A stretch of DNA of 64,000 nucleotides from JBCCXL01 sp039191605 (lineage in GTDB: Bacteria; Acidobacteriota; Thermoanaerobaculia; Multivoradales; JAHZIX01): the NCBI GenBank assembly GCA_039191605.1, contig JBCCXL010000005.1, positions 62,001 through 126,000 on the forward strand. The letters run 5' to 3'. Each line of letters opens with the position of its first letter. The first letter of the stretch is position 1. Shown in pieces: positions 44,590-53,882 of the stretch. Below the pieces are notes generated by a model that saw nothing but the letters and a program-made list of their open reading frames with translations, searched no databases and had not been told where the DNA came from. The translations under genes were made by a program, and so were the position numbers.

Positions 44590-45857
44590 GCCGCCGGCTG
44601 CTGCTGGTCACCGAAACCTGTCCTCGCCCCGACGGCGGCGGCGGGGCGGTGCAGCTGGACGCGCTGATCCAGCTGCGCCCGCAAGGCTCCGTGAGCCTCG
44701 CCCTGGTCTGCCCCCAGGAGCAGGCCGAGGACCCCTGGCCGGCCTCCGCCTCGGAGCTGCCGCGGCGGCGCTTCCCCGCCCCGCCGGACAAAGTTCCCGG
44801 CGACGGCGCCCGCTCCCGTCCGCTGCGGGCCTGGCTCCACCGCCAGCGGGACCGCCAGCGGCGGCGGGCCACCGTCCCCCGCCTCGCCCGGGAGATCGCC
44901 GCCTTCGCCCAGGAGCAGGGGGCAGAGGCTCTCTTTCTCTCCCTCTCGACCCCCACGCTGATCGATTTGGCCCTCCCTCTCGCCAGCGTCAGCCAGCTGC
45001 CTCTCCACGTCGTGGTGTGGGATCCGCCGGGCTATAAGCTGCCCCGCTTCGGCTTTCGGGGAGCCCGCCTTCAGCGCCAGCTGGAGCGCTTCTACCGCAC
45101 CCTGGAAGCCTGCGCCGGCTGCGCTGTGATGACTCCCACCACGGCGGAGGAATACGCTCAACGCTGCGGCACCCGCTGCGTGGTGACGCCACCGCCGGCC
45201 CGCTGGCGGCCAGCAGCAACGGCGCCAGAATCGACAGGGGCATCGAAGGCGGACCCAACGACCGATTCACCGCTGGTGATCCTCTTCGCCGGCTCCTTCT
45301 ACGCCCAGCAGGAGCATCGAGCCTTCGCCGAGGCCCTGGCGGACGCCGGGTGGCGTATCGGCGGCCGACCGGTGCTGCTGCGCCTGCTCACCGACGGCTA
45401 CGACCTTCAGCTCCATCGCCCGCTGCAGGTGGAGCTGCTGGGCTGGCGCAGCGCCGAGGAGACCGCCGCGGCCCTGGCCACCGCCGACATCGCCTACCTT
45501 CCCTACTGGACCGATCCGCGCTACGACGAAGTCGTGCGTCTGGCCTTCCCCACCAAGCTTGCCCTCTACCTGGGAGCGGGCAAGCCGGTGTTCTTCCATG
45601 GCCCGGACCACGCTTCCGTCGCCCGCTTCTTTCGCCGCTACCGCGCCGGGGTCGCCTGCTCCAGCCTGGATTCGGATCCCATTCGAAGCGCCCTGGAGGA
45701 GTTGGCGCAGCCGGAGCGATACGCCGACGCGGTGGGCGCCGCCCAGCGGGCGGTGGAGGAGGAGCTCTCCTTCCCCACCCTGGAGGGGCGCTACCGCGAG
45801 CTCTTCGGTGACACCCCTCTCTCGGCTCCTCCGAGACCGCCGCAGGAGGCTCTATGA
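44586..45857 (+). CDS. Glycosyltransferase, GT-B fold
   Basis: The 423-residue protein has a first Rossmann domain (RLLLVTETCPRPDGGGGAVQ) and a second with VILFAGSFYAQQEHRAFAEA and IAYLPYWTDPRYDEVV. Its TKLALYLGAGKPVFFHGPD resembles the donor-binding loop of group 1 transferases. It probably adds one sugar to the growing lipid-linked chain on the cytoplasmic face. It overlaps both neighbours by 4 nt (GTG start). Sugar specificity unknown. Confidence 0.8.
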   Translation: MSRRLLLVTETCPRPDGGGGAVQLDALIQLRPQGSVSLALVCPQEQAEDPWPASASELPRRRFPAPPDKVPGDGARSRPLRAWLHRQRDRQRRRATVPRLAREIAAFAQEQGAEALFLSLSTPTLIDLALPLASVSQLPLHVVVWDPPGYKLPRFGFRGARLQRQLERFYRTLEACAGCAVMTPTTAEEYAQRCGTRCVVTPPPARWRPAATAPESTGASKADPTTDSPLVILFAGSFYAQQEHRAFAEALADAGWRIGGRPVLLRLLTDGYDLQLHRPLQVELLGWRSAEETAAALATADIAYLPYWTDPRYDEVVRLAFPTKLALYLGAGKPVFFHGPDHASVARFFRRYRAGVACSSLDSDPIRSALEELAQPERYADAVGAAQRAVEEELSFPTLEGRYRELFGDTPLSAPPRPPQEAL

Positions 45858-46834
45858 GCGCCGCGAGCTCTTCGAATACGGGCACTTCTACGAGCAATCC
45901 CCCCACGGGTACTGGAGCTAGCGCCCAGGCTGAGATAGACCGCAGCTTCGCCACCACCCGAAGAGCGGCGAAGCCGGATCCCGGCGGCGCCCCGCAGATT
46001 CCGCAAAGCTGGCGCAGCGGCGGGCTGCGCACCCGTGGCTGGGGTAAAGAACGAGGCGACGACAGGCCGCTGATCTCGGTGATCATCCCCGTCTTTCGCG
46101 GCGCCGAGACCCTGGAAGCCTGCCTCCAAAGCGTGCAGCGGCAGCGCTACGATTCGCTCGAGCTGCTGGTGATGGACGGAGGCTCCGACGACCGCACGGT
46201 GGAGATCCTCAAAGCCCACGACGGCGGCATCGACCTGTGGATCTCGGCCCCGGACGAGGGCGTCTACGACGCCATGAACCGCGGCGTCGACCTCGCCCGC
46301 GGCGACTGGCTCTACTTCCTCGGCAGCGACGACATCTTGGTGGACTGCCTCCACCGCCTCGCTCCCCACCTCCAGAATCCCCGCACCATCTACCACGGGG
46401 ACGTCTACAAACCCCTCTCCAACGTCGTCCAGGGGGGGGCGCTGAGACCGGAGCAGATGGCGGGGCGCAACCTCTGTCACCAGGGCATCTTCTATCCGCG
46501 GGCGGTGTTCGCCAAGCGCCGCTACGACCCGCGCTATCGCCTGTACGCGGATTGGGCCCTCAACATCTCCTGCTGGGCGGATCCCGCCCTCGAGACTCGC
46601 TACCTGCCGCTGCTCATCGCCGTCTTCGCCGAGACCGGCCTCACCTCGGTGGGGGAGATGGAGCGGGACTCCGTCTTCCTCGCCGAGAAGGAGGCCTTGG
46701 TGGAGCGCCATCTGGGGGATCGTCTGCGGAGGCAGCGCCGACGGCGCGGTGCCCGCCGGCGCCTGGTGGGCGCCCTCGACGCTCTGGGCCTCGGTCCGCT
46801 GCTGCGCCGCTGGCTGGGCCGCGAGGAGAGTTGA
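45854..46834 (+). CDS. Glycosyltransferase family 2 (A)
   Basis: The 326-residue protein has about 70 low-complexity residues before a GT-A domain. It carries ISVIIPVFRGAETLEACL, LLVMDGGSDDRT, the WISAPDEGVYDAMNRG typical of colanic/EPS-type family 2 enzymes, and the metal-binding FLGSDDI. The C-terminus is very basic (RRQRRRRGARRR), probably for membrane contact. It overlaps the neighbouring genes. Confidence 0.88.
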   Translation: MSAASSSNTGTSTSNPPTGTGASAQAEIDRSFATTRRAAKPDPGGAPQIPQSWRSGGLRTRGWGKERGDDRPLISVIIPVFRGAETLEACLQSVQRQRYDSLELLVMDGGSDDRTVEILKAHDGGIDLWISAPDEGVYDAMNRGVDLARGDWLYFLGSDDILVDCLHRLAPHLQNPRTIYHGDVYKPLSNVVQGGALRPEQMAGRNLCHQGIFYPRAVFAKRRYDPRYRLYADWALNISCWADPALETRYLPLLIAVFAETGLTSVGEMERDSVFLAEKEALVERHLGDRLRRQRRRRGARRRLVGALDALGLGPLLRRWLGREES

Positions 46835-46836
46835 AG

Positions 46837-47913
46837 ATGGCGCGCCAAGGCCAAAACCCCATGCGCTGGGTGCAGAAGCTGGAAGATCCCGCTCCCCTCA
46901 CCCTCGCCACCATCGTGGCGATCCCGGAGCTCTCCGGCTTCTGGGAGCAGAGCCTAGTGACGCTGCGGGCCTGCCTCGACAGCGTTCTGGCCCACACCCC
47001 GCAGCCCTTCGACCTGATGGTGTTGGACAACGGCTCCTGCGCCGAGGTGCGCAGCTATCTCCAGGACCTCGCCGACGAGGGGGCCATCGACCTGCTGCTG
47101 CTCTCGCGGCGCAATCTCGGCAAAGTCGGAGCGTGGAACGCTCTCTTCGCCCTCTCCCCGGGTCAGTGGACGAGCTATTTCGACAGCGACGTTTACTTTC
47201 TGCCGGGATGGTGGGAGGCCTCGAAGCAGATTCTCGAGGCCTATCCGGAAGCCCTCACGGTGACCGCCCAGCCGATCCCCGGGGACCTCTCCCGCCACTG
47301 CGACGCCACCCTCGCCGGAGCCCGAGAGCACCCCGGGACTCAGAGCCAGGAAGGCGACGACCTGATTCCGCCGCCGCTGGTGGAAAGCCACCGCCAGGGT
47401 CTCGGCGAGGAGCCGGAGACCTACGCTAAGCGCCTGCGGGCCAGGCGGGAGGTTCTGCTTCGGCGCCCCGGCGCGGCGGCCAATGAGGGGAAGAGCAGCG
47501 AGGTGGAAGCCTACGTCTCCTCCTCCCACTTTCAATTCTCCAGCCCCACCGAGGCTCTGCGCGCCTTCTTTCCCCTGCCCACCTCGATCCCCCTGGGGGA
47601 TGACCCGGCCTTCGATACCGCGGTGGACGCCGCCGGCGCCTGGCGTCTCTCCACCGTGGGCTATCACGTGCACCACCTCGGCAACCGCACGCCAGAGCTC
47701 GCGACCGAGCTTCCCTGGGCCCCGGCGCAAGCCCTGCGCTGGGGGGGCGAGGGGGCAGAGCCCTCAAATCGAGGCGCCATCGGGCCCCAAGGTCGAGAGC
47801 AGCGCCGAGGGCGCGGCCAGGGCCTGCGGCGACGCCTCGCCCATTCCCCCCGGGTCCGCCGCTGGCTCAAGGCGGCCCACCGCCAGATCTACTCCCTGCT
47901 CTACGAATCATGA
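46837..47913 (+). CDS. Glycosyltransferase family 2-like protein (B)
   Basis: I take the ATG at 46837, which follows GAGGAG by about nine bases; a TTG at 46831 overlapping the previous stop is an alternative. The 358-residue protein has a GT-A-like core with CLDSVLAHTPQPFDLMVLDN, LSRRNLGKVGAWNAL and the DxD-like SYFDSDVYFLPGWWE. A C-terminal half with YVSSSHFQFSS and a basic tail follows. The upstream extension of the frame lies over the previous gene. Acceptor and donor unknown. Confidence 0.82.
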   Translation: MARQGQNPMRWVQKLEDPAPLTLATIVAIPELSGFWEQSLVTLRACLDSVLAHTPQPFDLMVLDNGSCAEVRSYLQDLADEGAIDLLLLSRRNLGKVGAWNALFALSPGQWTSYFDSDVYFLPGWWEASKQILEAYPEALTVTAQPIPGDLSRHCDATLAGAREHPGTQSQEGDDLIPPPLVESHRQGLGEEPETYAKRLRARREVLLRRPGAAANEGKSSEVEAYVSSSHFQFSSPTEALRAFFPLPTSIPLGDDPAFDTAVDAAGAWRLSTVGYHVHHLGNRTPELATELPWAPAQALRWGGEGAEPSNRGAIGPQGREQRRGRGQGLRRRLAHSPRVRRWLKAAHRQIYSLLYES

Positions 47914-48866
47914 GCAGCCGGGAAGGCCGCGGCGACCGCCACCCCTGGGACCAGGGCAAGGTCCAGAGCAAGAGCGCGCTGGAAAAAGACTCGGAAGCGC
48001 ATTCCGTCGCGGTGGTGATTCCGGTGTGGCGCTCGCCCCTGAGCGAAGATGAACTGCTCTCAGTGCGCAGCTGGTGGGCTCACCTCTCCTCCTACCCCAC
48101 CGTGCTGCTGGCGCCTCAGGGCTTCGATCCCCAGACCCTGGCCGCCTCAGAAACCCCCGACGAGCCTTCCCGCAACGCCCTCGAGGCGCTGATTCGCCAG
48201 CCCGTCGAGAGCTTCGAGCCCTCTTGGTTCGAGAGTCGTCAGAGCTATAACCACCTGCTGATGACCGAGGGCTTCTACCGCCGCTTCGAGAAGGCTGGTC
48301 ACCTGCTGATCTTCCAGCTAGACTGCCTCGCCTTCAGCGGCGACCTCGGTCCGTTCCTCGACGCCGAGACCGATTACGTCGGCGCTCCCTGGTTCCTCGA
48401 TCCCCAGCGCGCCGAGGCCGGCCTCTCCCGCATCGGCAACGGCGGCCTCTCCCTGCGGCGAGTGGACGCCGCCCTCGCCGTTCTCACCTCCCAGCGCTAC
48501 CGACAGCAGCCAGTGCCCTGGCTCGGCACCCGACCGGGGCAGCTTTTCGGGCCGATCTCCGACCGCCCCTCCTGGCGGCGGCGGGCCCGAATCCTGCGGG
48601 AGATCCGACGCGGCGTCCCCTGGTATTGTCGCCACTACGGCCAGAACGAAGATCATTTCTGGAGCGATCGAGCCCCCCTCTTCGACCCCGACTTCCGGCC
48701 TGCCCCCCTACCTATCGGCCTGGCTTTCGCCTTCGAGCGTTTTCCGCGATACTGCTGGCACCGCAACGGCAGCCAGCTGCCCTTCGGCTGCCACGCCTGG
48801 ACTAAATTCGACCGCGACTTCTGGACACCTTGGCTCCCCCGAGCCCTCGGTGAGAGGACACCATGA
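47910..48866 (+). CDS. DUF5672-like putative glycosyltransferase
   Basis: The 318-residue protein shows VAVVIPVWRSPLSEDEL, YNHLLMTEGFYRRFEKAGHL and LIFQLDCLAF. Later come DYVGAPWF and IGNGGLSLRRVD, the pattern of the DUF5672 family, whose members lie in glycan loci and look like GT-A transferases. FGQ-type and Asn-Glu-Asp motifs (YGQNEDHFW) near residue 245 complete the resemblance. It overlaps both neighbours by 4 nt. Activity is inferred. Confidence 0.78.
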   Translation: MSSREGRGDRHPWDQGKVQSKSALEKDSEAHSVAVVIPVWRSPLSEDELLSVRSWWAHLSSYPTVLLAPQGFDPQTLAASETPDEPSRNALEALIRQPVESFEPSWFESRQSYNHLLMTEGFYRRFEKAGHLLIFQLDCLAFSGDLGPFLDAETDYVGAPWFLDPQRAEAGLSRIGNGGLSLRRVDAALAVLTSQRYRQQPVPWLGTRPGQLFGPISDRPSWRRRARILREIRRGVPWYCRHYGQNEDHFWSDRAPLFDPDFRPAPLPIGLAFAFERFPRYCWHRNGSQLPFGCHAWTKFDRDFWTPWLPRALGERTP

Positions 48867-49990
48867 CCACGACATCCGCCAGTCTGCCCCTCCCCCTCTC
48901 TCCCGCCGCGCAGCGGCGAGGGGAGGAGATTGCATCCCGCGAGGACTCCTGGCCCTGGAACCCTACCTTCACTCCCCTGGCGGCCGAGGAGGCACCCGAC
49001 GGAGGATGGCCCCGGATCTCGGTGGTGATCCCCTCCTACAACCAGGGAGCCTTCCTGGAGGAAGCTCTGCGCTCCTTGCTGCTGCAGGGCTATCCAGATC
49101 TCGAGATCCTGGTGTTGGACGGCGGCAGCGACGACGAGAGCGTGTCGATCCTCGAACATTACGACGCTCATCTCAGCTTCTGGCAGAGCGCCCCGGACGA
49201 GGGCCAGAGCGACGCCATCAACCGCGGCTTCGAGCGCGCCACCGGCAAGACCGTGACCTTCTTCAGCAGCGATGACCGCTACGCCCCGGGCACGCTGGCC
49301 GCCGTCGCCCATCTCGCCGCGGCCCACCCCAAGGCCGGCGTGCTGGCGGGAGCCTTTCGCTTCATCGACGGCATCTCCGCCACCACTTCGCCCCTAGTTC
49401 TGCCGCGGCTGCCGTTCTACGGCAAGGGCCGCCAACGGGATAGCGCCGGCCCCGTGGACCTGGCGCTGGTCCCCCCTTCGGATTGGCGCATCCATCAGGT
49501 CACCTGCTTCTACACCGCCGAGGCCCTCGACGCCGTCGGCCGACGAGTGGAGAAGGAGCTGCGCTACACCATGGATCGGGAGCTCCTCTACCGAGTCCTA
49601 CGGGCCTATCCGGCGGCGATCTCCGAGCAGCATTGGGCAGACTTCCGGCGGCATCAGGAATCGAAATCGGAAGCCGACATCCTGCCCTTCGCCGAAGAGA
49701 TGGCGGAGCTCCAATTCCTCGCCGTGCCGGAGGAAGAAACCGCCACCCACCGCCACCGCCGGCAGCGCATCGCCAACCATCGCCGCGCCCGCGGCCGCCT
49801 CAAGCTGGCCCGCGCCCGGTCGCGAGCGGGAGAAGGCCTATGGCGACGCTGTGCTCCTCTGCTGGCGGCCATCAAGCACCAGCCCGGCCTCCTCGGCTCC
49901 CGCGGCTTCCTGCGCCACTGGGCCCGCTCCCTGGGCCTGATGGCCGAAGCTCAGAGCAGCCTCGCCACCCGGCGGGAGCAGGCGACGTGA
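48863..49990 (+). CDS. Glycosyltransferase family 2 (C)
   Basis: The 375-residue protein has a GT-A domain (about 50-290) with ISVVIPSYNQGAFLEEAL, ILVLDGGSDDESV, WQSAPDEGQSDAINRGF and the metal site FFSSDDRYAP. A helical, Arg-rich C-terminus follows. It resembles copy A, so the two may derive from a duplication. It is followed by the NeuA fusion gene with a 4-nt overlap (GTGA). Confidence 0.88.
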   Translation: MTTTSASLPLPLSPAAQRRGEEIASREDSWPWNPTFTPLAAEEAPDGGWPRISVVIPSYNQGAFLEEALRSLLLQGYPDLEILVLDGGSDDESVSILEHYDAHLSFWQSAPDEGQSDAINRGFERATGKTVTFFSSDDRYAPGTLAAVAHLAAAHPKAGVLAGAFRFIDGISATTSPLVLPRLPFYGKGRQRDSAGPVDLALVPPSDWRIHQVTCFYTAEALDAVGRRVEKELRYTMDRELLYRVLRAYPAAISEQHWADFRRHQESKSEADILPFAEEMAELQFLAVPEEETATHRHRRQRIANHRRARGRLKLARARSRAGEGLWRRCAPLLAAIKHQPGLLGSRGFLRHWARSLGLMAEAQSSLATRREQAT

Positions 49991-51297
49991 CGCAGCCCGG
50001 CCCGAAGGCCTCCGCCGCGACGGACAATCGCCACGACGGCGCCGATGCCCGGCAGCCGGAGATCCTCGCCCTGATCCCCGCCCGCGGCGGCTCCAAGGGA
50101 ATCCCCGGCAAGAATCTGCGCTCTTTCGGTGGCCTGCCTCTGCTGGCCTGGAGCCTACGGGATGCCCGCGCCGTGGCCTCTCGAGTGGTGGTCTCCACCG
50201 ACGATGACGAGATCGCCGCCACCGCCCGCCGCTTCGGCGCCGACGTGGTGATTCGCCCGGCGGAGCTGTCGGGGGACGAGGCGAGCTCCGAATCTGCCCT
50301 GCTCCACGCCCTCGATCATCTCAAGGCCACCGAGGGCTACCGGCCGCAGATCGTCTGCTTCCTTCAGGCAACCTCGCCGCTGCGGGCGGCCACCGACCTG
50401 CCGGGGGCCGTGGAGCGCTTCCGTGGCGCCCTCGTCGCCGCCCAATCCGAGGGGGCCAGGGAAGGTCGAGACGCCGATTCCCTCTCCCTCTTCTCCGCCG
50501 CCACCGTCCACGGCTTCGTCTGGCGCCGACGCGAAGGGGAAGCGCCCAAGGCGCTGAGCTACGACCCCACCGCCCGGCCTCGTCGCCAGGACATCGGCGA
50601 AGACCTGCTGGAAAACGGCTCCTTCTACCTCTTCACCCCCCAAGGTCTGCGGCAGCGCGGCAACCGCCTAGGAGACCAGCCCCTGGTGTGGGAAATGGAC
50701 CCCCTGCTCTCCCTCCAGGTGGACGAGCCCGGTGATCTCCAGCGCCTCGAGAACCTGCTACCGCTGATCGCCGCGGGGGCCCCGGCGGCGGCGGAGCTCG
50801 CCGAGATCCGGCTGCTAGCGCTGGATTTCGACGGCGTTCTGACCGACAATCGCGTATTGGTGGACGAAGACGGTCGTGAATCGGTGACCTGTCATCGCGG
50901 AGACGGCATGGGGCTGGCTAGCTTGCGCAAAGCCGGCATCGAAGCCGTGGTGCTCTCCAAAGAGCGCAACCCCGTGGTCGCCGCTCGCTGCCGCAAGCTC
51001 CAGCTGCCCTACACCCAAAGCCTCGACGATAAGCTGCCTCTCTTGCGACACCTGGCCGAGCAAAGGGGTCTGAGCCCTCAGCAGGTCGCCTACGTCGGCA
51101 ACGACGTCAACGATCTGGAGTGCCTGACCTGGGCCGGGATCGCCGCAGCCCCCGCCGATGGCGTGGCGGCGGCGAGGGCCGCGGCCCGTTGGGTCACCGC
51201 AGCCCGCGGGGGATACGGCGCGGTGCGGGAGGTCTGCGACGCCCTGCTCGCCGCCCGCTCCCGAACCCCGGCCCCGCCCCGAGTCTCGATTCCCTGA
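49987..51297 (+). CDS. neuA: CMP-nonulosonate synthetase fused to KdsC-like HAD phosphatase
   Basis: From the GTG at 49987 the protein has 436 residues. The N-terminal domain (about 25-250) is a CMP-sialate/CMP-KDO-type cytidylyltransferase with LALIPARGGSKGIPGKNL, VVVSTDDDEIAA and CFLQATSPLR. The C-terminal domain (about 265-425) is a HAD phosphatase of KdsC type with all four motifs: LDFDGVLTDN, VVLSKE, LDDKLPLL and YVGNDVNDLECL. The phosphatase motifs look intact. The fusion suggests that a 9-phosphate (or 8-phosphate) acid is dephosphorylated and then activated with CMP by one polypeptide. The NeuB-family gene follows after 156 bases. Confidence 0.88.
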   Translation: MTQPGPKASAATDNRHDGADARQPEILALIPARGGSKGIPGKNLRSFGGLPLLAWSLRDARAVASRVVVSTDDDEIAATARRFGADVVIRPAELSGDEASSESALLHALDHLKATEGYRPQIVCFLQATSPLRAATDLPGAVERFRGALVAAQSEGAREGRDADSLSLFSAATVHGFVWRRREGEAPKALSYDPTARPRRQDIGEDLLENGSFYLFTPQGLRQRGNRLGDQPLVWEMDPLLSLQVDEPGDLQRLENLLPLIAAGAPAAAELAEIRLLALDFDGVLTDNRVLVDEDGRESVTCHRGDGMGLASLRKAGIEAVVLSKERNPVVAARCRKLQLPYTQSLDDKLPLLRHLAEQRGLSPQQVAYVGNDVNDLECLTWAGIAAAPADGVAAARAAARWVTAARGGYGAVREVCDALLAARSRTPAPPRVSIP

Positions 51298-51453
51298 TCC
51301 AGCCCTGTCCCCCACTGATTCCGGCCGTTCCGCACTTCTAGGCATCCCCTATTCCCGAGCTTTCCGACCCTCTAAGCTTCCTGATCTCCGAGCTTCCCCC
51401 ATTTCTGCGGTGAGCCCTCCACACCGCAACGCTCCTCGAGGAGTCCTGATCCC

Positions 51454-52350
51454 ATGGCAGTTTCTCACCTTCCCAGCGTTTCCATCGCCGGCCGTGCCGT
51501 CGGCCACGGTGAGCCCACCTACGTCATCGCGGAGATCGGGCTGAACCACAACGGCAGCCTGGAGCTCGCCAAGAAGCTCATCGACGCGGCCCACCTCGCC
51601 GGCTGCGACGCGGTGAAGTTTCAGAAGCGCACTCCGGAGCTGTGCGTGCCGAAGGAGCAGCAGAGCGTGCCCCGGGAGACCCCCTGGGGCACCATGACCT
51701 ACCTCGAGTACCGCCACCGGGTCGAGCTCTCCCTAGACGAATACGCCGAGATCGACGCCTACTGCAGCGAGCGCGGGATCCACTGGTTCACCTCCTGCTG
51801 GGACGAAAAATCCGTCGACCTCATCGAGGCGCTGAATCCTCCGGCCTACAAGATCGCCTCCGCCAGCCTCACCGACACGCCGCTGCTGGATCGCCTGCGG
51901 GCCACCGGCAAGCCGCTGATCCTCTCCACCGGCATGTCCACCCACGACGAGGTGCGCGCCGCCATCGCCCACCTCGGCACCGACCAGCTGCTGGTGGCCC
52001 ACTGCACCTCCACCTACCCCTGCCCGGCGGAGGAGCTCAACCTGCGGGTGATCCAGAGCCTGCGGGACGAGCTGCAGGTGCCCGTCGGCTATTCCGGCCA
52101 CGAGGTGGGGCTCCAGACCACCGCCGCCGCCGTCACCCTCGGCGCCTGCTTCGTGGAGCGCCACATCACCCTCGATCGGGCGATGTGGGGCAGCGACCAG
52201 GCGGCCTCCGTAGAGCCCTGGGGCTTCATGCGCCTGGTGCGGGACATCCGCACCATCGAGGCGGCCCTGGGAGACGGCGTCAAGCGCCTCTACGATAGCG
52301 AGCTGCCGGCCCGCCAGAAGCTGCGACGACGGGGAGCCACCACTCCGTGA
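51454..52350 (+). CDS. neuB: N-acetylneuraminate synthase family protein lacking the SAF domain
   Basis: The 298-residue TIM-barrel enzyme condenses phosphoenolpyruvate with a hexosamine or its phosphate to give a nonulosonic acid. Motifs include VIAEIGLNHNGSLELAKKL, DAVKFQKRTPEL, YKIASASLTD, LSTGMST and VGYSGHEVGLQTT. The usual NeuB is about 345 residues with a C-terminal antifreeze-like SAF domain; here the chain ends soon after the barrel (LYDSELPARQKLRR). GAGGAG, part of a 12-bp palindrome CTCCTCGAGGAG at 51432-51443, precedes the ATG by ten bases. The exact sugar (Neu5Ac, KDN or other) cannot be read from sequence. Confidence 0.87.
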   Translation: MAVSHLPSVSIAGRAVGHGEPTYVIAEIGLNHNGSLELAKKLIDAAHLAGCDAVKFQKRTPELCVPKEQQSVPRETPWGTMTYLEYRHRVELSLDEYAEIDAYCSERGIHWFTSCWDEKSVDLIEALNPPAYKIASASLTDTPLLDRLRATGKPLILSTGMSTHDEVRAAIAHLGTDQLLVAHCTSTYPCPAEELNLRVIQSLRDELQVPVGYSGHEVGLQTTAAAVTLGACFVERHITLDRAMWGSDQAASVEPWGFMRLVRDIRTIEAALGDGVKRLYDSELPARQKLRRRGATTP

Positions 52351-53882
52351 CCTCCACCGGTGCAGCGAACCCGTCAGCGGAGGACCGCCGCCCCCACGTT
52401 GTGCTGGTGATCCCCCGCGGCGAGGCGGTGCGCAACTTCCTCTACTCCGACACTCTCTCGGTGCTGGCGGAGCAGGCGCGAGTCACGGTGCTCTCGGTGG
52501 TCACCGACGAGCGCGTGGTGCGCCGCGCCCAGCAGGTGGTGGAAGAGGTCATTGCGCTGCAGGAATACCCCCAGGCGCCGTGGCCCGCCCGACTGCGGGT
52601 GCTGACGGAGAACGCCCACGACCGCTGGCTGTGGAGCGCCGTCGCCCGCAACAATTGGGCGCTGCGGGACCTGCGGGCCCAGCAGCGAGGTCGACGGCTG
52701 CGGCGCTGGCTCACCAAGGGGGCGGCCTCCGCCCTCGCCCACCGCCCGGTGCTCGAAGGCCTCACAAACCTGGAGCGCAGCCTCACCTACCGTCAGCGGC
52801 CGACGGAGGAATTCCACCAGCTCTTCCAGCGGCTGCAGCCGGATCTGGTGTTCAACGGATCCCACATCCACGGCTTCGCCGGTGAGCTGCCGCTGCGGGT
52901 CGCCCAGCGTCTGGGCATTCCCACCGCCGGCTTCATCTTCAGCTGGGACAATCTCACCTCCCGCAGCCGAATCTTCGTGCCCTACGACCACTACCTGGTG
53001 TGGCATCAGAACATGAAGGATCAGCTGCTCTCCATCTACCGCGACGCGGCGGACGAGCGGGTGCACGTCACCGGAACGCCGCAGCTGGATTTTCACTTCC
53101 GCGACGACCTGAGCTGGGATCGCGAGACCACCTGTCGCCACTACGGACTCGATCCGCAGCGCCCCTACGTGGTCTACACCGCCGGTATCGCCCACCACTT
53201 CCCCGAAGAGCACCGCCACGTCGAGAAGGTGATCGAATCCCTGGCGGCGATGGGCTCGGCGGGATCCGGAGGAGGGCAGCGTCCTCAGCTGGTGGTGCGG
53301 GTCAACGTCAAAGACACCAGCCCGGAGATGAAGGCGCTGGCGCAGCGGGGAGACGAAGACGTAGTGTTCCCGCCGGTGGCCTGGGATCCGGTGCTCTCCA
53401 CCCCGCATTACGAAGACCTCTCCGCCTTCTCCAATCTGCTGCGCCACTGCGCCGTGGGGGTCAACGCCGCGTCCACCGTCTCCCTGGAGCTGCTGCTCTT
53501 CGGCAAGCCGGTGATCAACCTGGACTTCGATCCGCCGGGCACCGACCTGCCGTGGGATCTCGGCTACCCCCGCCATATCCGCTTCGATCACTTCAAGCCG
53601 GTGGCCGAAAGCGGGGCCACCATGGTGGCCCGAGCATCGGAAGACATCCCCCGCTTCCTGCAGCGTGGCCTCGAGCAGCCGGAGGCCGACGCCGAGGCGA
53701 GGCAGGCCTTCCTGCGCTCCTTCTTCGGCGACCTGCTAGAGGGCGTGCGGGCCGGCGACAGCGGCCGTCGGGTCGCCGAAAGCCTGCTGCAGATCGCCTC
53801 CCCAAAGCGCTCCCAGGTCCCGTCTGGAGACCCGTCCAGCGCTCCATCCAGAGGTTCGACATCGAGGGCGTCAGCATCGTGA
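52347..53882 (+). CDS. GT-B-like surface carbohydrate biosynthesis protein
   Basis: The 511-residue protein has a Rossmann start (VVLVIPRGEAVRNFLYSDTL) and, in the middle, FNGSHIHGFAGELPLRVAQ, FIFSWDNLTSRSR and VHVTGTPQLDFHF. A second domain has YVVYTAGIAHHFPEEHRH and VGVNAASTVSLELLLFGKPV. The GTPQxDF and final SxxxE loops recall CDP-glycerol/teichoic-type or polysialyl-type transferases, but the match is loose. The C-terminal 35 residues are disordered. It overlaps the NeuB gene and the FkbM gene by 4 nt, so it may transfer the activated acid. Confidence 0.7.
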   Translation: MTSTGAANPSAEDRRPHVVLVIPRGEAVRNFLYSDTLSVLAEQARVTVLSVVTDERVVRRAQQVVEEVIALQEYPQAPWPARLRVLTENAHDRWLWSAVARNNWALRDLRAQQRGRRLRRWLTKGAASALAHRPVLEGLTNLERSLTYRQRPTEEFHQLFQRLQPDLVFNGSHIHGFAGELPLRVAQRLGIPTAGFIFSWDNLTSRSRIFVPYDHYLVWHQNMKDQLLSIYRDAADERVHVTGTPQLDFHFRDDLSWDRETTCRHYGLDPQRPYVVYTAGIAHHFPEEHRHVEKVIESLAAMGSAGSGGGQRPQLVVRVNVKDTSPEMKALAQRGDEDVVFPPVAWDPVLSTPHYEDLSAFSNLLRHCAVGVNAASTVSLELLLFGKPVINLDFDPPGTDLPWDLGYPRHIRFDHFKPVAESGATMVARASEDIPRFLQRGLEQPEADAEARQAFLRSFFGDLLEGVRAGDSGRRVAESLLQIASPKRSQVPSGDPSSAPSRGSTSRASAS

